Shown here: one piece after another, positions 14,725 to 22,181 of the stretch
Position numbering within the stretch: position 1 is the stretch's first letter
Layout: each line of letters opens with the position of its first letter
Assembly: GCA_947070915.1 (NCBI GenBank)
Contig: CAMTDY010000019.1
Span: 1-23,880, forward strand
Length of the DNA stretch: 23,880 nt
Direction: 5' to 3'
Source: an uncultured Roseburia sp.
Lineage (GTDB): Bacteria > Bacillota > Clostridia > Lachnospirales > Lachnospiraceae
The notes under the pieces: model-generated
What the model was told of the DNA's origin: nothing
Databases searched by the model: none
What the model saw: only the letters and a program-made list of their open reading frames with translations
Made by a program: the position numbers and the translations under genes

Positions 14725-15957
14725 ATGAAGCGACCAGAGATCTGTATTCCGGTTACGGATACGACGAGAGACAGGATCATTCAGCGGGCCAGAGAGTTTG
14801 CCCTTCTGCCGGCGGAGCTGGTGGAATGGCGGGTGGATTTTTTTGCCGGATATGAAAAGGAAATCATCAGTGTTGTAAAGGAGCTCCGGGAGATTCTCCG
14901 GGAGAAAAAACTTATTTTTACTTTGAGGACGGTCCAGGAGGGCGGGGAGGAAAATGGGAGCCGTTTTGACTATGCCGTCCTGTTGAGCGATGTGGCGGCG
15001 AGTGGTCTTGCAGATTATGTGGATGTGGAGATCCGCAGGGATCCGGATATGGTACAGACCGTGATCCGGGCAGCAGGGCAGAGCGGTACCAGGGTCATCG
15101 GATCCTTTCATGATTTCACCCGGACGCCCTCGGAGGAAGAGATCCTGCATATTCTGGAGGAGGCGAAGGAATGCGGGGCGGACATGGGAAAGGTGGCATG
15201 CATGCCTTCTGGTGATGCGGAAAAAGGCCGTGAGGATGCAGTGCGGCTGCTGGCGGCGACAGAACATATGAAAGAGAAACATCCGGACTTTCCGCTGATC
15301 ATCATGTGCATGGGAGAGGCAGGAAAAATGACGAGACTGTATGGGGGACTTTATGGTTCTGAGGTTTCCTTCGGATGCGTGGGAAGGGCTTCCGCTCCGG
15401 GACAGATTGAGTTATCTGAGATGAAGGATGTATTTGACAAACTATATTCTGGCAAAAGACATATTGCCCTCATCGGTTTTATGGGGGTGGGAAAGTCCAC
15501 GGTTTCCAGGGCACTCCACCGCCTCAGCGGGAGACCGGAGATCGATACCGACCAGAGGATCGTGAAGCAGCAGGGATGTCCCATTTCCCGGATATTTGAG
15601 GAAAAGGGCGAACCGTATTTCCGGCAGCTGGAAACGGACCTTATCGATGAGCTGGCGGCAGGGGAGCCGGGGATCATTTCCTGCGGCGGCGGTATGGCAC
15701 TCCGGGATATCAACGTGAAAAAACTGCGGGCCATTGGTGAGATCGTTCTTTTGACGGCAGAGCCAGAGACGATCTATGAACGGGTTAAGGACAGCAAAGA
15801 CCGTCCTCTTCTCAATGGAAATATGAACGTGCCTTATATCCGGGAACTTATGGAAAAACGCCGTCCCTTTTATGAAAAGGCAGCCACCGTCACTGTTTCC
15901 ACCGACGGAAAGAGTGCGGAACAGATTGCCGGGGAGATCTTATCCGCCGTTTCCTGA
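14725..15957 (+). CDS. aroD-aroK: Bifunctional type I 3-dehydroquinate dehydratase / shikimate kinase
   Basis: One uninterrupted 410-residue frame holds two enzymes. Residues 1-245 form a type I (Schiff-base) dehydroquinase: ELVEWRVDFF, FTLRT, catalytic H129 in GSFHDF, Schiff-base K156 in MGKVACMP, and CVGRASAPGQI near its end. Residues about 248-410 form shikimate kinase: Walker A GFMGVGKST (K257), substrate-binding D274-T-D276, SCGGGMAL, and the lid DRPLLNG. The linker is only a few residues (KLYSGKRHIALI). It catalyses steps 3 and 5 of the shikimate pathway. Shikimate dehydrogenase (step 4) is not in this window. ATG at 14725 follows AAAGAGAGA. Sequencing error is unlikely to create such a join, since both domains are complete. 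Confidence 0.93.
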   Translation: MKRPEICIPVTDTTRDRIIQRAREFALLPAELVEWRVDFFAGYEKEIISVVKELREILREKKLIFTLRTVQEGGEENGSRFDYAVLLSDVAASGLADYVDVEIRRDPDMVQTVIRAAGQSGTRVIGSFHDFTRTPSEEEILHILEEAKECGADMGKVACMPSGDAEKGREDAVRLLAATEHMKEKHPDFPLIIMCMGEAGKMTRLYGGLYGSEVSFGCVGRASAPGQIELSEMKDVFDKLYSGKRHIALIGFMGVGKSTVSRALHRLSGRPEIDTDQRIVKQQGCPISRIFEEKGEPYFRQLETDLIDELAAGEPGIISCGGGMALRDINVKKLRAIGEIVLLTAEPETIYERVKDSKDRPLLNGNMNVPYIRELMEKRRPFYEKAATVTVSTDGKSAEQIAGEILSAVS

Positions 15958-16058
15958 GGCACAGCTTTGCAGGGCGCTGCAGCAGCAGGTCATTTCGGAT
16001 CGGAAAGAAGCTGAAAATGATGTAGTTGGAAATAAATTGGAAACCCGGAAAATTTCTC

Positions 16059-16087
16059 TTGAAAAATGTTTCAAAATATAATAGAAT
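16059..16087 (+). promoter_or_regulatory. Candidate promoter of efp with an overlapping dyad
   Basis: TTGAAA (16059-16064) and TAGAAT (16082-16087) are spaced by 17 nt. An overlapping TATAAT at 16077-16082 has no good -35 partner. The -35 box is the left arm of a perfect inverted repeat, TTGAAA-AATG-TTTCAA (16059-16074). The rest of the 206-nt gap between aroD-aroK and efp is AT-rich leader with no small gene that I can support. Confidence 0.5.
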
Positions 16088-16163
16088 AATGCTTAGATGT
16101 ATTAATTTGTATAGAACGAAATAACAAGAGTATTCTGTACGCAAAAAGCAGGAGGAACTGAAT

Positions 16164-16721
16164 ATGATTTCAGCAGGAGATTTTAAAAATGGATTGACCA
16201 TCGAGATAGATGGAACTGTATTTCAGATCATTGAATTTCAGCATGTGAAGCCGGGCAAGGGCGCAGCGTTTGTCCGTACCAAGCTGAAAAATGTGGTAGA
16301 CGGCGGTGTTGTGGAGAAGACGTTCCGTCCGACAGAAAAATATCCCCAGGCCCACATCGACAAAAAAGAGATGCAGTATCTGTACGCAGAGGGTGATATG
16401 TACAATTTTATGGATATGGAGACCTATGACCAGATTGCCCTTGCCGACGATGCCATCGGTGATGCGATGAAATTTGTGAAAGAAAATGATATGGTGAAGA
16501 TGGTATCCTACAAAGGAAATATCTTTTCTGTAGAGCCGCCGATGTTTGCAGAGCTGGAGGTTACTGAGACCGAGCCTGGTGTAAAAGGGGATACGGCAAC
16601 GAACGTGACAAAGCCGGCTACCGTGGAGACAGGGGCACAGGTGAACGTTCCTATTTTTGTAAACCAGGGTGACGTGATCCAGATCGATACCCGTACCGGA
16701 GAGTATCTGAAGAGAATCTGA
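16164..16721 (+). CDS. efp: Translation elongation factor P
   Basis: Protein of 185 residues, exactly the family length, with three beta-barrel domains: KOW-like 1-64, OB-like 65-128, C-terminal OB 129-185. It binds ribosomes stalled at polyproline and promotes peptide bond formation. The tip loop VKPGKGAAF presents K32, the position modified in many bacteria. The C-terminal signature IQIDTRTGEYLKRI is present. The ATG follows a strong AGGAGG at 16151-16156. It has its own promoter candidate and a terminator, so it is probably monocistronic. No EpmA/EpmB-type modification gene is nearby. Confidence 0.97.
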   Translation: MISAGDFKNGLTIEIDGTVFQIIEFQHVKPGKGAAFVRTKLKNVVDGGVVEKTFRPTEKYPQAHIDKKEMQYLYAEGDMYNFMDMETYDQIALADDAIGDAMKFVKENDMVKMVSYKGNIFSVEPPMFAELEVTETEPGVKGDTATNVTKPATVETGAQVNVPIFVNQGDVIQIDTRTGEYLKRI

Positions 16722-16787
16722 TGCTTTACATCGGATGACATAGGAGACCATCCGGAAAATTAAAATAATATAACATATGAGTTTTTT

Positions 16788-16820
16788 CAAGAGGGCTGTA
16801 AAAAGGCTCTCTTGATTTTG
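16788..16820 (+). terminator. Rho-independent terminator after efp
   Basis: CAAGAGGGC (16788-16796) pairs with GCTCTCTTG (16806-16814) with one G-U pair around a 9-nt loop. ATTTTGGTTT follows, and TTTTTT precedes the stem. It lies 67 nt after the efp stop. Confidence 0.7.
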
Positions 16821-16847
16821 GTTTAAGGGAAAAATCTGAATAACCGT

Positions 16848-16874
16848 ATGAGGTGGTTTTTAAAACCAAATCAT
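16848..16874. promoter_or_regulatory. 27-nt dyad upstream of fabH, candidate operator
   Basis: The core TGGTTTT-T-AAAACCA (16854-16868) is a perfect 15-nt dyad. Outer arms ATGA (16848-16851) and TCAT (16871-16874) extend it symmetrically, with only a 2-nt unpaired step on each side. It lies 33 nt upstream of the fabH ATG. It does not resemble the Bacillus FapR site. It is a plausible binding site for a dimeric regulator of fatty acid synthesis. Confidence 0.5.
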
Positions 16875-16906
16875 AGAGGATAGTATTTTATTTTGGAGGA
16901 GATTTC

Positions 16907-17881
16907 ATGGCAGTTAAGATTATCGGAACAGGAAGTTATTTACCGAAGAATGTGGCGGATAACCAGTTTTTATCTACCATCGTGGATACCAATGATGAAT
17001 GGATCAGCCAGAGGACGGGGATCAAAGAGCGTCATTTGTCCAGCGGAAGCAAGGAGGGAACTTCTTTCATGGCGATTGAGGCGGCCAAAGCGGCTCTTGA
17101 CAATGCGGGAATAACGCCGGAAGATCTGGATCTGATCATTGTGGCGACGGTGTCGGCTGATACCTACGTTCCCAGTACCTCCTGCCAGGTCCAGGGGGAG
17201 ATCGGTGCCATCCGTGCCACCTGCTTTGACCTGAATGCCGCCTGTTCCGGTTTTTTGTTTTCGATGAATACTGCGAATGCCTATCTTGAGATGGGGATGG
17301 CGAAGACCGCACTGATCATCGGCGCGGAGACGCTGTCCCGCGAAGTGGACTGGTCAGACCGCAGTACCTGCATTCTCTTTGGCGACGGCGCCGGCGCCGC
17401 CGTGCTGAAAAAAGTGGAGGGGGAAGGCGGGATCCTCGCCAGTGTTACCGGCTCGGATGGAACCCAGGGAGATGTTCTTACCTGCAAGGGGAGAGGGATC
17501 CAGAACCCATTTTATAAGAGCAGGAGGAAAAAAGATTATATCCAGATGCAGGGGCAGTCGGTGTTCCGTTTTGCGGTGACAACGGTTCCCAAGTACATCA
17601 AGCACATCCTGAAAAAGACGGAACTGGAGCCGGATGATATCAAATACTATATCCTGCATCAGGCAAACCGGAGGATCCTGGAGCTGATCGCGAAGCGGCT
17701 GAAGGTGGATATGGATAAGATCCCGATGAACCTTGACCACTACGGCAACACATCTTCGGCGAGTATCCCGATCCTTCTGGATGAGCTCAACCGAAACGGC
17801 TTTCTGGAGGAGGGAGATAAGATCGTCCTCTCTGGTTTCGGCGGCGGCCTCACCTGGGGAGCGACGCTGGTGGAGTGGTAA
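16907..17881 (+). CDS. fabH: Beta-ketoacyl-ACP synthase III
   Basis: Protein of 324 residues, full length. It condenses acetyl-CoA (or branched acyl-CoA) with malonyl-ACP to begin fatty acid synthesis. The catalytic triad is visible: C113 in AACSGF, H251 in LHQANRRI and N281 in YGNTSSAS. The N-terminal IIGTGSYLPKNV and NDEWISQRTGIKERH, and the GFGGGLTWGATLVEW end, are typical. The start ATG lies 5 nt after GGAGGAG. The usual fab partners (acpP, fabK, fabD, fabG, fabF, a MarR-type regulator) do not follow. A strong hairpin and an unrelated nucleosidase-like gene come next, so this is a stand-alone fabH, possibly a second copy in the genome. Confidence 0.95.
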   Translation: MAVKIIGTGSYLPKNVADNQFLSTIVDTNDEWISQRTGIKERHLSSGSKEGTSFMAIEAAKAALDNAGITPEDLDLIIVATVSADTYVPSTSCQVQGEIGAIRATCFDLNAACSGFLFSMNTANAYLEMGMAKTALIIGAETLSREVDWSDRSTCILFGDGAGAAVLKKVEGEGGILASVTGSDGTQGDVLTCKGRGIQNPFYKSRRKKDYIQMQGQSVFRFAVTTVPKYIKHILKKTELEPDDIKYYILHQANRRILELIAKRLKVDMDKIPMNLDHYGNTSSASIPILLDELNRNGFLEEGDKIVLSGFGGGLTWGATLVEW

Positions 17882-17894
17882 AACAGAGACTGTG

Positions 17895-17930
17895 AATTGG
17901 CGCCATTGAGTTAGCTCAACGGCGCCAATT
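17895..17930 (+). terminator. Long hairpin terminator after fabH
   Basis: AATTGGCGCC (17895-17904) pairs with GGCGCCAATT (17921-17930). After one A-C mismatch the stem continues with TTGAG/CTCAA around a TTAG loop. A T-run is lacking (TTTGAGCCC follows), but a second hairpin (17934-17938 with 17954-17958) containing TTTTT in its loop lies immediately after. Together they probably end or attenuate fabH transcription. Confidence 0.55.
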
Positions 17931-17991
17931 TGAGCCCTGCGGTTTTTCACCAGGGCAAAATTAATCTGAAGATAGTTTGGAGGATAACAGA

Positions 17992-18717
17992 GTGAAAAAG
18001 ATATTGATACAGGGGGCGATGGAAAGCGAGATCTGCTGGTATCTGGAGCAGGATTGTTTTCAGAAGGCGGAGGAGACCACCAGAAATGGTTTCCTCTTTC
18101 ACCGGGCGGAACTGGATGGCAGGGAGATCCTTCTGCAGCTGACTAAAATGGGAACGATACACGCTGCTATCGCTGCCATGACGGCGGTTTATGAGTTTCA
18201 GCCGGATGTTATCATTAATCAGGGAACTGCCGGAGCCCAGGTGGACACGTTGAAAAGCGGCGATCTGGTGATCGGAAGCCAGGCGGTCAACGTACATTCC
18301 CTGGAGATGCCAAAACGGGATTTCGGAGAGGGCATGGCGCCGGAAGAGTGGCTGAAGATGGACACAGAGTATATTGCCGCAGACCCGGCGCTGGTCAGGG
18401 CATTTGAGCAGGGACTCGGGCAGGAGACCCGGAGCGGAAAGGTGGTTACTGGAATTCTGGGAACGGGGGATCTGTTCAGTAAGGAGAAGGACAGGATCCA
18501 GTGGCTGCATGATACCTTTGGCCATCTCAGTGAGGACATGGAATCTTTTGCGGTGTATAAGGCATGCCGGGAATGTGGCGTACCCTGTGTGGCGCTGCGG
18601 GTGATCTCCAACAATGAACTCCTGGATGAAGAGTATGACAAGGAGACGTCACTGGAGCTGCAGAGGGTGGTCTGGGAGACAGTTAAGTCAGGAATTCTTG
18701 ATACGCTATGTGGATAG
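17992..18717 (+). CDS. MTA/SAH nucleosidase-like protein (PNP/UDP family), Asn at catalytic Asp position
   Basis: Protein of 241 residues of the nucleoside phosphorylase/hydrolase fold. The family cleaves the glycosidic bond of purine nucleosides; the closest match by eye is 5'-methylthioadenosine/S-adenosylhomocysteine nucleosidase. Features seen are IQGAMESEICWYL at the start, the NQGTAGA turn, SGDLVIGSQAVN, and the nucleoside site EDMESFAVYKACRECGVP (E184). Where E. coli MTA/SAH nucleosidase has its catalytic Asp197 (SD motif), this protein has Asn207 in RVISNNELLDEEYD. Activity may be altered or directed to another purine nucleoside. GTG at 17992 is chosen because GGAGG (17979-17983) sits 8 nt before it; the frame also has an upstream TTG that overlaps that site. 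Confidence 0.82.
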   Translation: MKKILIQGAMESEICWYLEQDCFQKAEETTRNGFLFHRAELDGREILLQLTKMGTIHAAIAAMTAVYEFQPDVIINQGTAGAQVDTLKSGDLVIGSQAVNVHSLEMPKRDFGEGMAPEEWLKMDTEYIAADPALVRAFEQGLGQETRSGKVVTGILGTGDLFSKEKDRIQWLHDTFGHLSEDMESFAVYKACRECGVPCVALRVISNNELLDEEYDKETSLELQRVVWETVKSGILDTLCG

Positions 18718-18748
18718 AAAAGGTCAGTAAAATGATATGGAATCGTCA

Positions 18749-18777
18749 TTGTACATTTTCCAATAACACGGTATAAT
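18749..18777 (+). promoter_or_regulatory. Sigma-70-type promoter for the GH43 cluster
   Basis: TTGTAC (18749-18754) and a perfect TATAAT (18772-18777) are separated by 17 nt. The transcript would start near 18784, about 27 nt before the GTG start of the first GH43 gene and just before its GGAGG site, leaving a very short leader. No clear catabolite-repression (cre) site is seen. Confidence 0.72.
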
Positions 18778-18810
18778 GGAGTTATAAAGAATTTGGAGGT
18801 AAAGGACAGA

Positions 18811-20592
18811 GTGAGAGATATTTTATGCTATACGAGAAAACCTATTGACGAGTTTTATTATGATCCCAAACTGGCTTACAGCATGCACCTGGCACTGGAG
18901 GGAGAGGGAGGATTTCAGGCCCTCAATCATAATTCCGGCGTGCTGTTTGCCAGGGCGACGGAAAATGAAGACGGTTCCCTGAATGCAAAAAGTATCCGTG
19001 ATCCCCATCTGTTTGTGATGCGGGACGGCACATATGGTGTCGTGGCGGTGCGGATAGACGGTGACGGCGGTGAGGATCCTGAGAGCATCGGCAAAGTCCT
19101 GTTTTTTACCAGCCATGATCTGCTGGAGTACAGGGAAGAAGGGTTTCTGGCGGTGTGTGAGGTTGCGGTAGACCGGGTGGTGTGCCATTATGACTTGGAG
19201 AAAGAGATGTACGAATTGTGCTGGTGCCAGTCAGACCAGTGGTACGGGGCAGAGCTGGAAAACATAGAATGTACAGGTCAAAAGATCAACGGCGTCAAGG
19301 TGGAAGAGCTGGTTCTGCCGTCGGTGGAGACAGAGATCGAAGGTGCAGTGGCGGGAAATGTCATTTCCATACCGGATGAGGCAGCAGAGCGGCTGCAGAA
19401 AAAACTCCAGTCCCCGAGACACATAAAGACAGAAGTGCCAGAAGAAGTCCGGGCAGAGAGCCGGGAGCAGCTGGAGATGGTCTGGGCGAGGGCGTTGTAC
19501 AGCGACGGGACAGAGGCGTTAAAGCGGGTGGACTGGAATACGGACAATGTCGACTGGAACTGTCCGGGAGTTTACGAGGCAGAGGGGAAACTTCACCAGG
19601 ATCATTTTCCTTTCCCCATAGCAGAGGACCGGGCGGACCCCTGTATTACATACTGGAACGGAAAATATTATTTTATCGCTACCAATGACGCGGACAAGAA
19701 TCATACCTTATATGTGAGAGAGGCAGATACCATTCCGGGACTGGTGGATGCCGAAGAGCATCTGATCCTGGATTCAGATACCTATGAATATGTGGGAAAT
19801 CTTTTATGGGCGCCGGAATTTCATGAGATCAAAGGAGAATTGTATATTTTTCTGGCGCTTACCCCGGAAGAGTTTTTCTGGGAGGAATCCCACATTATGA
19901 AACTGAAAGAAGGCGGAAATCCTTCCCGCAGGGAGGACTGGTCGGAGCCAAAACGGGTGGTGCGCAGTGATGGGAGCCAGCTCTGTGAGGAGGGAAAGAC
20001 CATCACGCTGGATATGACATGCTTTTTCTGGGAAGGGGATTATTATGTCGTCTGGTCCCAGAGGCAGTTTCTGCCAAAGGATCTGGGAGCCTGGCTCTAT
20101 ATCGCTAAATTAAATGCGGATGAACCCTGGAAACTGCTCTCGGAACCAGTGCTGCTCTCCAAACCGGAATACGGATGGGCGAATAACCATACCTTTGTGG
20201 ATGAGGGACCATTTGCCCTTCCCCAGGAAGAACGTCTGGTGCTTACTTTTTCCAGCGCGGCGGTGGACACCTCTTATGTGGTGGGGATCATGACCATCGA
20301 CAGGGGCAGGGATCTTCTGGACCCGGAGAACTGGAAAAAAGGGAATTATCCTCTTATGACGTCCCGCAGTGTGGAGGGCGAATTTGGGACAGGGCACAAC
20401 GCATATGTGGTGGATGAATACGGTGATGTCTGGAATTCCTATCATGCCAGGCCGGGGATCCACGGGGAGAGAAGCAGTGGGATCCGGAGGGTTCATTTTG
20501 ATATCGACGGTCTGCCGGTACTGGATCTGGTGGAGGATCAGGATGTGTGCGAAGAATTCAGCCGGGTAAAGACAAAAGTTATAGTCGGATAG
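18811..20592 (+). CDS. Glycoside hydrolase family 43 protein with N-terminal propeller-like domain
   Basis: Protein of 593 residues without a signal peptide, so probably cytoplasmic. Residues about 255-580 form a GH43 five-bladed propeller. Candidate catalytic base is D276 in DRADPC, the pKa-modulating acid position is occupied by E336 in WAPEFHE, and the general acid is probably E465 in VDEGPF; H529 in GTGHNAYV is the conserved histidine. GH43 enzymes remove arabinose or xylose from plant oligosaccharides. Residues 1-210 form a second unit with its own RDPHLF (D64-P65), like an incomplete propeller or substrate-recognition domain. GTG at 18811 is preferred over TTG at 18793, which overlaps the GGAGG at 18795-18799. 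Exact sugar specificity and subfamily cannot be set by eye. Confidence 0.85.
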   Translation: MRDILCYTRKPIDEFYYDPKLAYSMHLALEGEGGFQALNHNSGVLFARATENEDGSLNAKSIRDPHLFVMRDGTYGVVAVRIDGDGGEDPESIGKVLFFTSHDLLEYREEGFLAVCEVAVDRVVCHYDLEKEMYELCWCQSDQWYGAELENIECTGQKINGVKVEELVLPSVETEIEGAVAGNVISIPDEAAERLQKKLQSPRHIKTEVPEEVRAESREQLEMVWARALYSDGTEALKRVDWNTDNVDWNCPGVYEAEGKLHQDHFPFPIAEDRADPCITYWNGKYYFIATNDADKNHTLYVREADTIPGLVDAEEHLILDSDTYEYVGNLLWAPEFHEIKGELYIFLALTPEEFFWEESHIMKLKEGGNPSRREDWSEPKRVVRSDGSQLCEEGKTITLDMTCFFWEGDYYVVWSQRQFLPKDLGAWLYIAKLNADEPWKLLSEPVLLSKPEYGWANNHTFVDEGPFALPQEERLVLTFSSAAVDTSYVVGIMTIDRGRDLLDPENWKKGNYPLMTSRSVEGEFGTGHNAYVVDEYGDVWNSYHARPGIHGERSSGIRRVHFDIDGLPVLDLVEDQDVCEEFSRVKTKVIVG

Positions 20593-20648
20593 ACTGGCCC
20601 GGCCGCGGACTGGAAGTGCGATTCACTCAATGGAAAGGAGTGGGGTGT

Positions 20649-22127
20649 ATGGGGAAAAGATGGAGATACGCCGGGGTACTGGCGGCAGTGATTTTAACGC
20701 TACCGGGATGTGAAGGGTTTGAAAAACCGATGCGGGAACAGGCTGTGACGGGGGCTGCTGTGGAGAGAGAAAAAGAAGCAGAATCTCCTAAGGAAACCAG
20801 CAGGCCGCTATCGGGAGATTATGAAAAGTATGCCGAGGAGATCGATTTTTTCTGCGAGGCGCTGAAAGTGCCAAGGGATCAGCTGACACTGTACTCCGGC
20901 TTTTCAGATCCAGGTGGGAACCATTGCCTGGATATTGGCGTCCAGGGAGATCCGGAGAAAAGCGGGACCTTTATCATAGGCTGGTTTTTCGACTACCGCG
21001 AAGAAATAGACCACAGACGCATATTAAAAAAGGTTTCCGACCAGGAACTGGATGATAACGGGGTGCATCTCTCCTTTAGCAATAAACCCTTTGATGTCTG
21101 TAAGCTGGTTTATGACAGCGGCTGGGAGGAAAAACTCCAGGGAACAGAAGATCTGGTTCCGGTAAAACCAGAGATTGATGACTCCTTTGTGAAAGCATAT
21201 CAAGAGACGCTTTTAGGTACAGGGAAAATATGGGAATCCTATGACGGTTTTATCAATGATAAAGGAAATTACTGTGTCTCTTATGTGGGAGATGTATCTG
21301 ATGGATGGGTGAAAGGTGTGTTTGACGGGAAAGACTGGAAGTGTTCCCGCATTCCGGAGCTGCAGGATGAGGGAGCGGATTACAATTTTTTTGGCGGAAG
21401 CCTCGATGGTATCTGGTATTATGATTATTACACGGAAAAGATACTGCGCGGATATGCGTCTGATGGAAAAAAGAAAGTAGAGCTGGATGTTTCCAAGTGG
21501 GTGAAAGACCAGGGGCTGCCAGTCAAGGACAATGTGGAGATCCATATACTAAACAAAAAGAAAGCGATTTTTTCTTATAAGGACGATGGAAATGCCAGGC
21601 ACAGTGTTCTTGTGGGGCTTCCGGAGGGAACCATCGAAAGGAGGTATACTGCTCCTTTCTCTGGCATCAGCCAGGGAGATACGTTGTATGAATATCTGGG
21701 ACCGGGTCTGGAGCTCTGCAAAGTGACCGACTGGAAGACGGGAAAGGTCAGGGAGTGTCTGGATCTCAGTCCGGTTATCGAGGAAGGGAAAGCAGAAAAG
21801 AATTATTTCACCTATAACGAAGAAGAGGGAGAATTATATACATTAGAAGGACAGCTGGGGGAATCTTTTGTCAGCTCAGGGAATTATTCCATCCAACTGA
21901 GTGTTTACAAGGATACTCTGTACATCTGCTATTATTCCGGAGTATACCGTTATAACAGTGAGAAGAAAGTTCTGGAAAAGATCCTGGATGGTAAAAAACA
22001 GCCAAACTTCCAGAAAATGTATGGGAATTTTGATGTAGGCAGGGACGAGAACATATATATGCTTGGATTTCTCGGCGGTGGAGACGACGAGGGAGCCAAC
22101 GATTTCTTATATTTATCGAAAAAATAA
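20649..22127 (+). CDS. Predicted lipoprotein of unknown function, possibly beta-propeller
   Basis: Protein of 492 residues starting at ATG 20649, which has AAGGAG 8 nt upstream; the longer open frame overlapping the previous gene is not used. MGKRW, a hydrophobic stretch (AGVLAAVILTL) and the lipobox L-P-G-C21 predict lipidation on C21 and anchoring to the outer face of the membrane. Proline at the -2 position is unusual. A charged Glu/Lys-rich linker (about 22-50) follows. The remainder is rich in repeated aromatic/Gly strand patterns such as DGIWYYDYY, DTLYEYLG, GELYTLEG, DTLYICYYSGVYRY and ENIYMLGF, suggesting a beta-propeller. I do not recognise a family, and it does not look like a sugar-binding ABC protein. 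It sits 56 nt from each GH43 neighbour's boundary region, implying one operon. Confidence 0.75.
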   Translation: MGKRWRYAGVLAAVILTLPGCEGFEKPMREQAVTGAAVEREKEAESPKETSRPLSGDYEKYAEEIDFFCEALKVPRDQLTLYSGFSDPGGNHCLDIGVQGDPEKSGTFIIGWFFDYREEIDHRRILKKVSDQELDDNGVHLSFSNKPFDVCKLVYDSGWEEKLQGTEDLVPVKPEIDDSFVKAYQETLLGTGKIWESYDGFINDKGNYCVSYVGDVSDGWVKGVFDGKDWKCSRIPELQDEGADYNFFGGSLDGIWYYDYYTEKILRGYASDGKKKVELDVSKWVKDQGLPVKDNVEIHILNKKKAIFSYKDDGNARHSVLVGLPEGTIERRYTAPFSGISQGDTLYEYLGPGLELCKVTDWKTGKVRECLDLSPVIEEGKAEKNYFTYNEEEGELYTLEGQLGESFVSSGNYSIQLSVYKDTLYICYYSGVYRYNSEKKVLEKILDGKKQPNFQKMYGNFDVGRDENIYMLGFLGGGDDEGANDFLYLSKK

Positions 22128-22137
22128 AGAAAATTAA

Positions 22138-22156
22138 TGCCGCGGGGAATGCGGCA
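22138..22156 (+). other. Small hairpin between lipoprotein and second GH43 gene
   Basis: TGCCGC (22138-22143) pairs perfectly with GCGGCA (22151-22156) around a 7-nt loop. No T-run follows; an AGGAGG ribosome site comes at 22166-22171. It is more likely an internal transcript-stabilising or processing element than a terminator. Confidence 0.35.
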
Positions 22157-22181
22157 GGGAAAGTGAGGAGGAAATAAGGCT

